A DNA stretch of 14,590 nt from DATKCJ01 sp035513275 (GTDB taxonomy: Bacteria > Verrucomicrobiota > Verrucomicrobiia > Opitutales > Opitutaceae), in the NCBI GenBank assembly GCA_035513275.1, contig DATKCJ010000148.1, positions 1 to 14,590 on the forward strand, written 5' to 3'. Every line of letters starts with the position of its first letter. The stretch's first letter is position 1. The position numbers and the translations under genes are program-made. This document shows positions 8,569 to 14,590 of this stretch, in pieces. The notes beneath the pieces were generated by a model, which was given only the letters and a program-made list of their open reading frames with translations, made no database searches and was not told where the DNA came from.

Positions 8569-8991
8569 ATGCACGCGGCGCCCGGTCACAGTTTCCAGTT
8601 TCTCGAGGACGAGGCGCTCGCCTCCCGGCTCGCGGCGCTGGGAGTGCGGCCGGACGACTGCCGCGAGCAATTCATCCTCGGCAGCGGGCCGGGCGGGCAG
8701 AAGATCAACAAGACCGCCTCGACCGTCCGCGTGTCGCATGCGCCGAGCGGTATCGATGTGCGCTCGCAGGGCGAACGCAGCCGGTCGGCGAACCGGCACC
8801 AGGCTTGGAGCGAACTCGCGGACCGGCTCGAGGCGCAGGCCGCGGCCGAGAAGGCGCGCGTGATCAGCGAGGCCGAACTCTCTCGCCGGCAGCGCCGCCA
8901 GAAGAGCCGTTCCCAAAAGGTGGTGATGATCCGCGCGAAGAAGCACCGTGCGAAGATCAAGGGAAGGCGCGGACGAGTGGGAGAAGAGTGA
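8569..8991 (+). CDS. Peptide chain release factor-like protein (ArfB/mtRF-R type, GGQ domain only)
   Basis: This 140-residue protein has a single RF-1 catalytic domain. The segment GSGPGGQKINKTAS (38-51) contains the GGQ tripeptide that triggers hydrolysis of peptidyl-tRNA in the ribosome. It lacks the codon-recognition domains of RF1 and RF2. A basic C-terminal tail (about 105-137, with RRQRRQKSR and KKHRAKIKGRRGR) resembles the tail ArfB/ICT1 places in the empty mRNA channel. The likely role is therefore rescue of stalled ribosomes or split subunits. It resembles ArfB and the mitochondrial mtRF-R (C12orf65) group; which is closer cannot be settled by eye. The ATG at 8569 gives the full domain. 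The stop codon is the start of a RAGTGA hexamer array. Confidence 0.85.
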   Translation: MHAAPGHSFQFLEDEALASRLAALGVRPDDCREQFILGSGPGGQKINKTASTVRVSHAPSGIDVRSQGERSRSANRHQAWSELADRLEAQAAAEKARVISEAELSRRQRRQKSRSQKVVMIRAKKHRAKIKGRRGRVGEE

Positions 8992-9015
8992 GAGTGAAAG
9001 TGAGAGTGAAAGTGA
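8986..9015 (+). repeat. Tandem hexamer array RAGTGA starting at a stop codon
   Basis: Five consecutive units read GAGTGA, GAGTGA, AAGTGA, GAGTGA and AAGTGA. A further GAGTGA with a partial unit occurs at 9038-9048. The first unit contains the TGA stop of the release-factor-like gene (8989-8991), so the array begins inside the coding sequence. It has the same unit length as the arrays at 996-1081 but a different unit sequence. Confidence 0.75.
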
Positions 9016-9053
9016 AAAGGGGAGGAGTAGCACAGCAGAGTGAAAGTGCCCCG

Positions 9054-9129
9054 CCTGCGCCTCGTGGGTTTCGGCGCGGCGGCCCGTTGGGCCGGAGTGG
9101 GTGACGAGTAGCGCAGGCATCTTGCCTGC
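9054..9129. repeat. Foldback region with a GTAG-headed hairpin (REP-like)
   Basis: A single REP-like unit lies on the + strand: GTAG (9108-9111), then hairpin arms GCAGGCA (9113-9119) and TGCCTGC (9123-9129) with loop TCT. Upstream, CCTGCGCCTCGT (9054-9065) pairs with ACGAG-TA-GCGCAGG (9104-9117) apart from a 2-base bulge. The enclosed 38 bases hold a perfect hairpin CGGCCC-GTT-GGGCCG (9080-9094). The REP hairpin and the larger foldback share bases 9113-9117, so they are alternative folds. No coding sequence is recognised in 8992-9233. Confidence 0.6.
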
Positions 9130-9188
9130 ATCGATGAATCAAGGTGCGCAGGTTAACACACGCGTGACAATCTGTGCGGAGAAATGGG

Positions 9189-9218
9189 TTGGAACACACG
9201 AGGGCGGCGCGTTACAAA
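9189..9218 (+). promoter_or_regulatory. Possible promoter of the PEGA lipoprotein gene
   Basis: TTGGAA (9189-9194) is a partial -35 match. At 17-18 bases spacing it is followed by TTACAA or TACAAA (9212-9218). Transcription would begin near 9225, a few bases before the GTG at 9234. This would leave almost no leader and exclude the longer frame from 9174. Each box matches only about four of six consensus positions. Confidence 0.3.
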
Positions 9219-9233
9219 AGTGCTGTAGATTGC

Positions 9234-9785
9234 GTGAATATCATCCGTCCAGCCACAGCGCATCCATTTCCAAAGATCGCGACCGCGGTATTCGTCGCGG
9301 CGGCGCTTCTCATTCACGCGGGCTGCACGACCGCAAAGTCGCCTGCGCCCGAAGAAGAGCCAGTGCCCGAACTTGCACCGTCTCCGCCTCCGACGGCGGA
9401 GCCAGAGCCGGAGCCACAACCGATCGTGGTGAAGCCTGAGCCGAAGCCTTCAGTGGTATCGAAGACCCCTCCGGCCATCGCGCCTCCGGTGGAACCGGTC
9501 CCGGAACTTCCCGAGCACCTGAAGATCCGAATCGAGTCGAATCCGGTTGGGGCGATGATTGTCGTCGACGGCAAGCCGCTCGGCCGCACGCCGGTCGAAC
9601 TCGAGGTCGACGCGGCCAACAACGGATTCTTCAAGGCTCCGATGACGATCCGCGCGCGATTCGTCGCGAGCGACGCCGCGAGCGAGTCGGTCTCAGTCGA
9701 CGAGCGGCTTGGCCCTCTCGAGCGCGTGCCGCAGGCGCTCGTGTTCAGCCGCGAAGGCGTGCAGCGGGTGATCCGGCAGCATTGA
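9234..9785 (+). CDS. PEGA-domain lipoprotein, Pro/Glu-rich
   Basis: This 183-residue protein begins with a lipoprotein signal: a short positive region, hydrophobic AVFVAAALLI (18-27) and the lipobox IHAGC, with Cys31 as the lipidation site. A Pro/Glu-rich linker (about 36-95) follows, probably extended through the periplasm. The C-terminal domain (about 97-172) is PEGA-like, with IRIESNPVGAMIVVDGKPLG followed by RTPVELEV. PEGA domains are small beta modules common in surface lipoproteins; their exact role is usually unknown. The GTG at 9234 gives a normal-length signal peptide; the GTG at 9174 would add 20 residues and is less likely. It is a single-gene unit, convergent with the GH43 gene, and a REP pair lies just past its stop. 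Confidence 0.75.
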   Translation: MNIIRPATAHPFPKIATAVFVAAALLIHAGCTTAKSPAPEEEPVPELAPSPPPTAEPEPEPQPIVVKPEPKPSVVSKTPPAIAPPVEPVPELPEHLKIRIESNPVGAMIVVDGKPLGRTPVELEVDAANNGFFKAPMTIRARFVASDAASESVSVDERLGPLERVPQALVFSREGVQRVIRQH

Positions 9786-9820
9786 GCGGGATTTCAAGCA
9801 ATTGGAAATGGTGTCATCCC

Positions 9821-9891
9821 GTAGCTGCCGAGGTAACGAGGCAGTCCGACCGCATTCACTCGTCTACCCGCCTCGTTACCTCGGCGGCTAC
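9821..9891. repeat. REP/BIME-like inverted hairpin pair (GAGGTAACGA-loop type)
   Basis: On the + strand GTAG (9821-9824) is followed by CTGCC, loop GAGGTAACGA and GGCAG (9825-9844). On the - strand GTAG (9891-9888) is followed by CCGCC, the same ten-base loop and GGCGG (9887-9868). The stems differ at one pair (T-A versus C-G) while the loops are identical. The units are 23 bases apart. The pair sits between the convergent lipoprotein and GH43 genes and includes the last GH43 codons, so it may also serve as a transcript end. Confidence 0.8.
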
Positions 9892-11595
9892 ATTTGGCTG
9901 CATTGCGACGGCTGATCGAGACGCGCGCCTCGCTCTGCCGCTCGCGCGCGGATCGATCTGATACGCTCGCTCGCGGTATTCGAACCAGTCGAAGTCCGCA
10001 TGCTGCGCGGTGCCGGCCATGTCCTGGCATGCCACACCTACGAACGCGCCGGTGAAGTTTGCCAGGCCCGGCATCGTGGCCTCGTCGGAGAGAATGCTCG
10101 CGTCGAAGTGTTGCGGGATCCAACACCACTCCTCGCCCGCGCCCTCGACGCGGTAGCCGAAATACATCCGCTCCTCGTCGACCTCCACGCGCAGCTCGAT
10201 GCGTTTTCCCGCGGGGATCGCGATCGGCGCAGTGAACGCATCCGCCGCGACGCCGTCCGGAATCGCCGACATCACGCGCACGTGTTTGCCGAGCGCCTCG
10301 TCATGCGAGACGTAGAGATAATGGAACTTCGCCGTGCCGTAGTAGCACACGAGGCCCGCCAGTTGCTGGAAATGCTCTGGCTCAAACTCGAGGACAGTCG
10401 ATGCGCTGTAGCAGAGCGCCTGCTGGCGGCGCGCGACGAGCGCCTGTTTGAAATGGCTTCCGATCGTATCACGTCCGAAGAGACGCAGGCGACCGGGCCG
10501 CGCTGTGAGGCTGAACAACTCGTCCGGCCACGGCGTGCGCAGCCATTGGAAATCGATCGGAAGCTGCGCCGAGTTGAAATCGTGGCGCGCCGGATTCTCG
10601 GGAAATGGGTGTGATGGCAGATCGGGAGCAGGTGGGGTTAATTGCGGGATCGCCGCGCCGTCGGTCGTGCGGAGCCAGCCGTCTTCTCCCCACACCATCG
10701 GCTGTATCGCAGTTTCGCGACCCAGCACGCAGCGGCCGCGGTTGCGCAGCGGACGTCCGCAGAGGTAAGCGATCCACGTTTCGCCGGCCTGCGTGTCGAC
10801 GAGGTCGGCGTGGCCCGCGCGCTGGAGCGGAGCATCGGGCCGGTTGCGCGCGCTTAGGATGTAGGAATCGGGGTGCAGTTCGTAGGGTCCCTCGATCTTG
10901 CGCGAGCGGCACATCGTGACGGCGTGGTTCCAGCCCGTGCCGCCCTCGGCGGTGATCAAGTAATACCAGCCGTCGCGCTTGTAGAGGTGCGGCGCCTCGG
11001 TGAATCCCAGCGGCGTGCCCTTGAAGATGTTGATGCGCTTCCCGATCAGCGTGCGGTCGGCGACAGAGTATTCCTGCAGCACGACGCCGGCGAACCGGTT
11101 GTTACCCGGGCGGAAATCCCAGAGCTGGTTCACATACCACTTGCGGCCGTCGTCGTCGTGGAAGAGCGACGGGTCGAAGCCGCTGCTGTTCACGTAGACC
11201 GGGTCCGACCATTCGCCGTCGATCGCGTCTGCGGTGACGAGGTAGTTGTGGAAATCGCGGAGCGACGCACCCGATGTGCCGCCACCGGACGTGCGGCCGT
11301 AGCGCTTCACGTCGGTGTAGATCAGCCAGAATTTTCCGTCGGCATGCGAGAGGCACGGCGCCCAGATGCCGCACGAATCGGGATCGCCGAGCATGTTAAG
11401 CTGGCTCGCGCGGCGGAGCGGACGCGTGAGCAGCCGCCAGTGCACGAGGTCGCGCGAGTGGTGGATCTGCACGCCGGGAAACCACTCGAACGTCGACGTG
11501 GCGATGTAGTAGTCGTCGCCGACGCGGAGGAGCGACGGATCGGGATTGAACCCGGGGAGGATAGGATTTCGGACCGATGGAGCGGTGGCGCTCAC
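9856..11595 (-). CDS. GH43 family beta-xylosidase-type glycoside hydrolase
   Basis: This 579-residue enzyme matches the XynB-like (subfamily 11) GH43 group, which removes xylose, and often arabinose, from xylo-oligosaccharides. The five-bladed propeller opens with NPILPGFNPDPSLLRVGDDY. The three catalytic acids are visible: D19 (general base), D141 in SSGFDPSLF (pKa modulator) and E200 in GFTEAPHLY (general acid). The C-terminal half (about 340-545) is the beta-sandwich typical of this subfamily, ending near FDWFEYRER. No signal peptide is present, so the enzyme is probably cytoplasmic and acts on imported oligosaccharides. The GTG at 11595 overlaps the Dabb stop as GTGA. The last 30 or so residues are not family-like; the final 15 are encoded within or beside a REP unit. 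Beta-xylosidase is the best call; arabinofuranosidase activity is possible. Confidence 0.9.
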   Translation of the reverse strand: MSATAPSVRNPILPGFNPDPSLLRVGDDYYIATSTFEWFPGVQIHHSRDLVHWRLLTRPLRRASQLNMLGDPDSCGIWAPCLSHADGKFWLIYTDVKRYGRTSGGGTSGASLRDFHNYLVTADAIDGEWSDPVYVNSSGFDPSLFHDDDGRKWYVNQLWDFRPGNNRFAGVVLQEYSVADRTLIGKRINIFKGTPLGFTEAPHLYKRDGWYYLITAEGGTGWNHAVTMCRSRKIEGPYELHPDSYILSARNRPDAPLQRAGHADLVDTQAGETWIAYLCGRPLRNRGRCVLGRETAIQPMVWGEDGWLRTTDGAAIPQLTPPAPDLPSHPFPENPARHDFNSAQLPIDFQWLRTPWPDELFSLTARPGRLRLFGRDTIGSHFKQALVARRQQALCYSASTVLEFEPEHFQQLAGLVCYYGTAKFHYLYVSHDEALGKHVRVMSAIPDGVAADAFTAPIAIPAGKRIELRVEVDEERMYFGYRVEGAGEEWCWIPQHFDASILSDEATMPGLANFTGAFVGVACQDMAGTAQHADFDWFEYRERAYQIDPRASGRARRASRSAVAMQPNVAAEVTRRVDE

Positions 11596-11903
11596 GCGGA
11601 CTTCCCGGACTTCCTATAGGCCGTGTAGTCGATCTCCATGAACGCCGCGACTTCTTGCAGCCAGCGGTTCTTCACGAAATCGACGTGCATCGGATGCTCG
11701 TTGTAGGTGCGGTAGTCGTCCATCGACGCGAACTCCATCGAGAGGCCGAATGTGAACTTGTTCTTCGGGCTCACCTGCCGGTGGCGCCTGAGGTGCTTGA
11801 CGCCAGGAATATCGGCGAGCCGCGCGATGGCCTCCTGAAAATCCTTTTCCTTGTCGGAGTTGAGGGGATGCTTGAGACGGTAGACAACAGTGTGCTGGAT
11901 CAT
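11592..11903 (-). CDS. Dabb (stress-responsive alpha/beta barrel) domain protein
   Basis: This 103-residue protein is a single Dabb domain, a dimeric ferredoxin-like barrel. The usual features are present: MIQHTVVYRLK at the start, GVKHLRRHRQVSPKNKFTFGLSMEF in the middle and YNEHPMHVDFV with the conserved His near the end. Dabb proteins range from plant stress proteins to enzymes of polyketide cyclisation; those beside sugar-degradation genes in bacteria are mostly uncharacterised. It sits between GH2 and GH43 on the same strand and overlaps GH43 by 4 bases, so it is probably co-translated with it. A perfect 10-bp inverted repeat ends one base before its ATG. Confidence 0.88.
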   Translation of the reverse strand: MIQHTVVYRLKHPLNSDKEKDFQEAIARLADIPGVKHLRRHRQVSPKNKFTFGLSMEFASMDDYRTYNEHPMHVDFVKNRWLQEVAAFMEIDYTAYRKSGKSA

Positions 11904-11904
11904 G

Positions 11905-11929
11905 AGGTTTGGTGGGGTTCACCAAACCT
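11905..11929 (-). promoter_or_regulatory. Perfect inverted repeat directly before the Dabb start codon
   Basis: AGGTTTGGTG (11905-11914) and CACCAAACCT (11920-11929) are perfect complements separated by five bases. In the mRNA the hairpin would end one base before the ATG at 11903 and hide the whole ribosome-binding region. It could be a translational switch or a DNA operator for a regulator of the Dabb-GH43 pair. Its role is inferred from position only. Confidence 0.5.
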
Positions 11930-12039
11930 AAGCGTGCGATATCAGAGGATCGAGCCAAGAGAACATGTGCAATAGCAGCGCGCTAAGCACTCGCGCCTGG
12001 CTGGGCATGGATTGGTCATTGCGGAGCTCGGGTTCGAGG

Positions 12040-12151
12040 GTAGGGGCGGTTATCCCTAACCGCCCTGTTGAGCGTCCGAGCGACGAAGGGCGCGCAGGAT
12101 ACGCGGCCCTACCGTGAATCGTCGCACCCGCGCTCGGAGATCGCGGGCTAC
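12040..12151. repeat. Cluster of three GTAG-headed REP-like hairpins
   Basis: Unit 1 (+, 12040-12065) is GTAG, GGGCGGTT, loop ATCCCT, AACCGCCC. Unit 2 (-, 12112-12088) is GTAG followed by an imperfect GC hairpin with loop TATCCT; together they form an inverted pair 22 bases apart with related loops. Unit 3 (-, 12151-12127) is GTAG, CCCGCG, nine-base loop ATCTCCGAG, CGCGGG, a different hairpin type. The cluster fills most of the 308-base gap between the GH2 stop and the Dabb start, where no gene is seen. Confidence 0.75.
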
Positions 12152-12176
12152 CCCAAGGCAGGATGACTCTCTTTTC

Positions 12177-12191
12177 TGTCATTTGATGACA
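12177..12191. other. Small perfect hairpin after the GH2 gene
   Basis: TGTCAT and ATGACA pair around the loop TTG, 20 bases past the GH2 stop. In the GH2 reading direction it is followed by a purine-rich run, not a T-run, so it does not look like a standard intrinsic terminator. It may protect the 3' end or be a binding site. Support is limited to the symmetry. Confidence 0.3.
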
Positions 12192-12211
12192 TTGCCACTG
12201 ATGATTCACCC

Positions 12212-14590
12212 TCACCGATCCACAACACTCTGAATGGTGACCACCGTCGGTCTCAGTGATTGGGAGTCCGCCCTCACCGTTATCGTGCCGGATTCGCCGG
12301 GGCGGGTGCGGATGATCGCTAGGCAGAGGCCGCTGAACGCTGCGCGCTCGTGGGACGGGAACGGCGTGAAGTCCGTGGGATCGCCGTTGTCGGTGGCCAC
12401 GATGTCGCCGGGGCCGTGGATGCTGAACCGGATCGTGTTGTTCGCCACGGGCACGGTGAGCCCTTCGCGATCGGTGACGCGCACTGTCACGAACGCGAGA
12501 TCCTCGCCATCTCCCAGAAGCGTTGCGCGATCCACGTTGGCGGCGAGCGCGGCGGCAGCTCCGGTCGTGCGAACGTTCGCGGTCGTCCATTCCGCGCCAT
12601 TTTTGTAGGCGACGACTTTTAGTTCACCGGGCTCGTAGACAACGTCGTCCCAGCGGAGGCGGTATTCGTATACGCCCATCCGTTTGCGACCGAGCGAGCG
12701 CCCGTTGAGGAACAGTTCTGCTTCGTCGCCGGATGTGAAGACGTGCACCGGTGTGATCTGGCCGGCGCGATCGGGCACAGTCGCGCCGGAGCCAGCCGCG
12801 GAGGCGGACCAATTCCAGTGCGGCAGGATATGCGCCATCGGCAGGTCGGGCCGCCAGCGTGCCTGATAGAGATAGAACCGGTCCTTCGGGAAACCGGCGA
12901 GGTCGATGATGCCGGTATACGAGCTGCGCGCAGCGTAGTAGGGTGTGGGCTCGCCGATGTAGTCGAAGCCGTTCCAGACAAACTCTCCCGCGACATACGG
13001 GTGGCGGTCGAGCTGGCCGAAGACCTTGTCGGCCGTGGACCCGAAGTCGACTGCGTGCAGCTCGTAGGAACTCACGTGGTTGATCCCCGAGTCGCCTCCG
13101 CGACCGTCGCGAATCGGCGCGCTGAGCTGCGGTGAAACGGGAAACAGGTAGACGCCGCGGCTGCTGGCCGCCGATGCCGACTCGGCGGAGAAAATGACCT
13201 TGCCGGGAAACCTCTCGTGAAAGAACGGATACTGCGGTGGCGTGCGGATTCGTTCGGTGCCCTCGAACTCCGGATCCTGACGGATGCCCTCGCCCTGGTA
13301 ATTGAGCCCGATGACGTCGACCACTGCGGGCAGCGGCATGTCGGGCTTCGCCCAGTTCATCGCCGTGGTTGTGGGACGCGTGGGATCCTCGTCCTTTGTG
13401 AAGTCGCGCAGCCGACGCGCGATCTCGGCGCCTGCCTCGTCGGTGTATTGTTCGCCGACCTCGTTGCCGATGCTCCACAGGATCACCGAGGGCCTGTTTC
13501 GATCGCGGCGCACGAGCGCGCGCATGTCCTGCTCGTGCCAGTCGGGAAAGATGAGGTGAAAGTCGTGCGGCGTCTTCCTTCGCTCCCACGAATCGAAGCT
13601 CTCGTCGATAACGAGGAAACCCATCCGGTCCGTGAGCTCGAGCAGTTCGGGCGCCGGCGGATTGTGCGCCATGCGGACGGCGTTGCAGCCCATCTCGCGC
13701 AGGATCTCAAGCTGGCGCTCCGCGGCACGAGTGTTGAACGCCGCGCCGAGCGCGCCGAGGTCGTGGTGCTGGTTCACTCCGCGGAGTGGGACGCGCTCGC
13801 CGTTGACGAAGATGCCGGCGTCCGGATCGAATCGCACGTCGCGAATGCCAAAGCGCGTCTCGTAGGTGTCGACCGTCGCGCCGTCGCGCGTGAGCGTGGT
13901 CACCGCGACGTAGCGATTGGGTGTCTGATTTGGCGGCGGCCCCCAGAGGCGAGGATTGGCGAGCGTGACGGTGCTTGCGACCTTCGCACTGCCGCCGGCC
14001 GGGACGGAAGTTTTGCGCGGGGCGAAACTCGCCACAACAGCGGCGGTGCGGCGGCTGTTCGCGTCCAACGCGAAGATCTGCGACGTGACTTCGACGGCGG
14101 CTACGGCTGCGTCGCGGTTGTCGATCGTGACCTCGAGATCGACGCTGGCGGAATCCGCCGAAACATTTCGGGCAGTGGCATGCGTGCCCCACTGAGCGAC
14201 ATGCACCGGCGCGGTCTTTGTGAGCCAGACGTTGCGGTAGATGCCGCCACCGGGATACCAGCGCGAGGACTCGCGCGGATTATCGAGCCGGATCGCGAGC
14301 TGGTTCTCGCCGCCCGGCTCGACGAACGGAGTGAGGTCGAGCCGCCACGAAGCGTAGCCGAACGGCCAGCCGCCGACGATGCGGCCATTGAGCCAGACCA
14401 TCGCGTAGGACATCGCGCCGTCGACATCGAGAGAGATCGATTTGCCGGCATCGGTCGCGGGGATGTCGAATTTCCTGCGATACCAACCCACGCCAGGGCT
14501 CGGCAGCCGGCCCATGCCGCCGCCGACCGCAGGGTTGGCTCCGGTGTAGAACGGTCCCTTGATCGCCCAGTCGTGCGGGCGTTTGACGCG
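12212..14590 (-). CDS. GH2 family beta-galactosidase-type glycoside hydrolase, 5'-truncated
   Basis: This is the C-terminal 792 residues of a GH2 enzyme; the frame is open to the window edge and begins with RVKRPHDWAIKGPF, the PHDW motif of the N-terminal sandwich domain. The ATG at 14515 is internal. In order there are a sugar-binding domain (with GVGWYRRKF and WYPGGGIYRNVWL), an immunoglobulin-like domain, and the TIM barrel with RGVNQHHDLGALG. The acid/base Glu is in WSIGNEVGE (codon 13460-13462) and the nucleophile Glu is in IFSAESAS (codon 13181-13183). A DUF4982-like domain (VHVFTSGDEAELFLNGRSLG) and a final beta domain resembling GH2 C5 follow. This architecture is typical of beta-galactosidases from polysaccharide utilisation loci. 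The exact sugar cannot be told; any signal peptide lies outside the window. Confidence 0.92.
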   Translation of the reverse strand, partial: RVKRPHDWAIKGPFYTGANPAVGGGMGRLPSPGVGWYRRKFDIPATDAGKSISLDVDGAMSYAMVWLNGRIVGGWPFGYASWRLDLTPFVEPGGENQLAIRLDNPRESSRWYPGGGIYRNVWLTKTAPVHVAQWGTHATARNVSADSASVDLEVTIDNRDAAVAAVEVTSQIFALDANSRRTAAVVASFAPRKTSVPAGGSAKVASTVTLANPRLWGPPPNQTPNRYVAVTTLTRDGATVDTYETRFGIRDVRFDPDAGIFVNGERVPLRGVNQHHDLGALGAAFNTRAAERQLEILREMGCNAVRMAHNPPAPELLELTDRMGFLVIDESFDSWERRKTPHDFHLIFPDWHEQDMRALVRRDRNRPSVILWSIGNEVGEQYTDEAGAEIARRLRDFTKDEDPTRPTTTAMNWAKPDMPLPAVVDVIGLNYQGEGIRQDPEFEGTERIRTPPQYPFFHERFPGKVIFSAESASAASSRGVYLFPVSPQLSAPIRDGRGGDSGINHVSSYELHAVDFGSTADKVFGQLDRHPYVAGEFVWNGFDYIGEPTPYYAARSSYTGIIDLAGFPKDRFYLYQARWRPDLPMAHILPHWNWSASAAGSGATVPDRAGQITPVHVFTSGDEAELFLNGRSLGRKRMGVYEYRLRWDDVVYEPGELKVVAYKNGAEWTTANVRTTGAAAALAANVDRATLLGDGEDLAFVTVRVTDREGLTVPVANNTIRFSIHGPGDIVATDNGDPTDFTPFPSHERAAFSGLCLAIIRTRPGESGTITVRADSQSLRPTVVTIQSVVDR

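Noticed and set aside
9174..9233. Longer start for the PEGA lipoprotein
   Set aside because: It would place 20 unusual residues before a normal lipoprotein signal peptide; the GTG at 9234 fits better, though this is not proven.
9821..9891. Two copies of a palindromic unit that could be read as a short CRISPR array
   Set aside because: The copies are inverted, not direct, only two occur, and there are no cas genes; the GTAG-headed hairpin pair fits REP elements better.
12050..12058. TTATCCCTA resembling a DnaA box
   Set aside because: It differs from TTATCCACA at two bases, sits in the loop region of a REP hairpin and has no companion boxes.

Overview
The window is high-GC DNA with long, tightly packed bacterial genes. 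The gene mix suggests a free-living Gram-negative of the Verrucomicrobiota, possibly an Opitutaceae relative. The clues are a MoxR/Bat operon, a GH43-GH2 hemicellulase cluster and many small GTAG-headed hairpin repeats. This placement is an inference from gene content; there is no rRNA or marker gene here to prove it.

Layout from left to right. Positions 1-997 (+): the 3' part of a LOG-family nucleotide phosphoribohydrolase gene, overlapping by 4 bases with a Nudix hydrolase gene. Positions 996-1081: two head-to-head hexamer arrays that fill the gap between two convergent stop codons. Positions 1083-8449 (-): one five-gene operon of MoxR ATPase, DUF58 protein, BatA, a BatB-BatC fusion and a BatD-BatE fusion. 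All four junctions are 4-base start/stop overlaps. Positions 8569-8991 (+), divergent from moxR: a small GGQ release-factor-like protein of the ArfB/mtRF-R type. Positions 9234-9785 (+): a Pro/Glu-rich PEGA-domain lipoprotein. Positions 9856-14590 (-): a glycan-degradation cluster of a GH2 beta-galactosidase-type enzyme (5' end outside the window), a Dabb-domain protein and a GH43 beta-xylosidase-type enzyme.

The MoxR AAA+ ATPase is expected to act as a chaperone on the membrane-anchored von Willebrand A proteins BatA and BatB. BatD, the TPR region and the SH3 domain would form the periplasmic part of the complex. The operon is unusually compact because batC is fused to batB and batE to batD. 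Each fusion keeps a signal-peptide-like hydrophobic segment at the joint.

The most distinctive non-coding content is a set of eight GTAG-headed hairpins resembling REP/BIME elements, at four sites. Three sites hold inverted pairs. In the two clearest pairs the units share a loop while their stems differ by changes that keep pairing. One pair lies in frame inside the batD-E coding sequence, before the signal peptide, and another supplies the last codons of the GH43 gene. No REP-associated transposase (RAYT) gene is visible in the window. Hexanucleotide arrays begin at the stop codons of two different genes.
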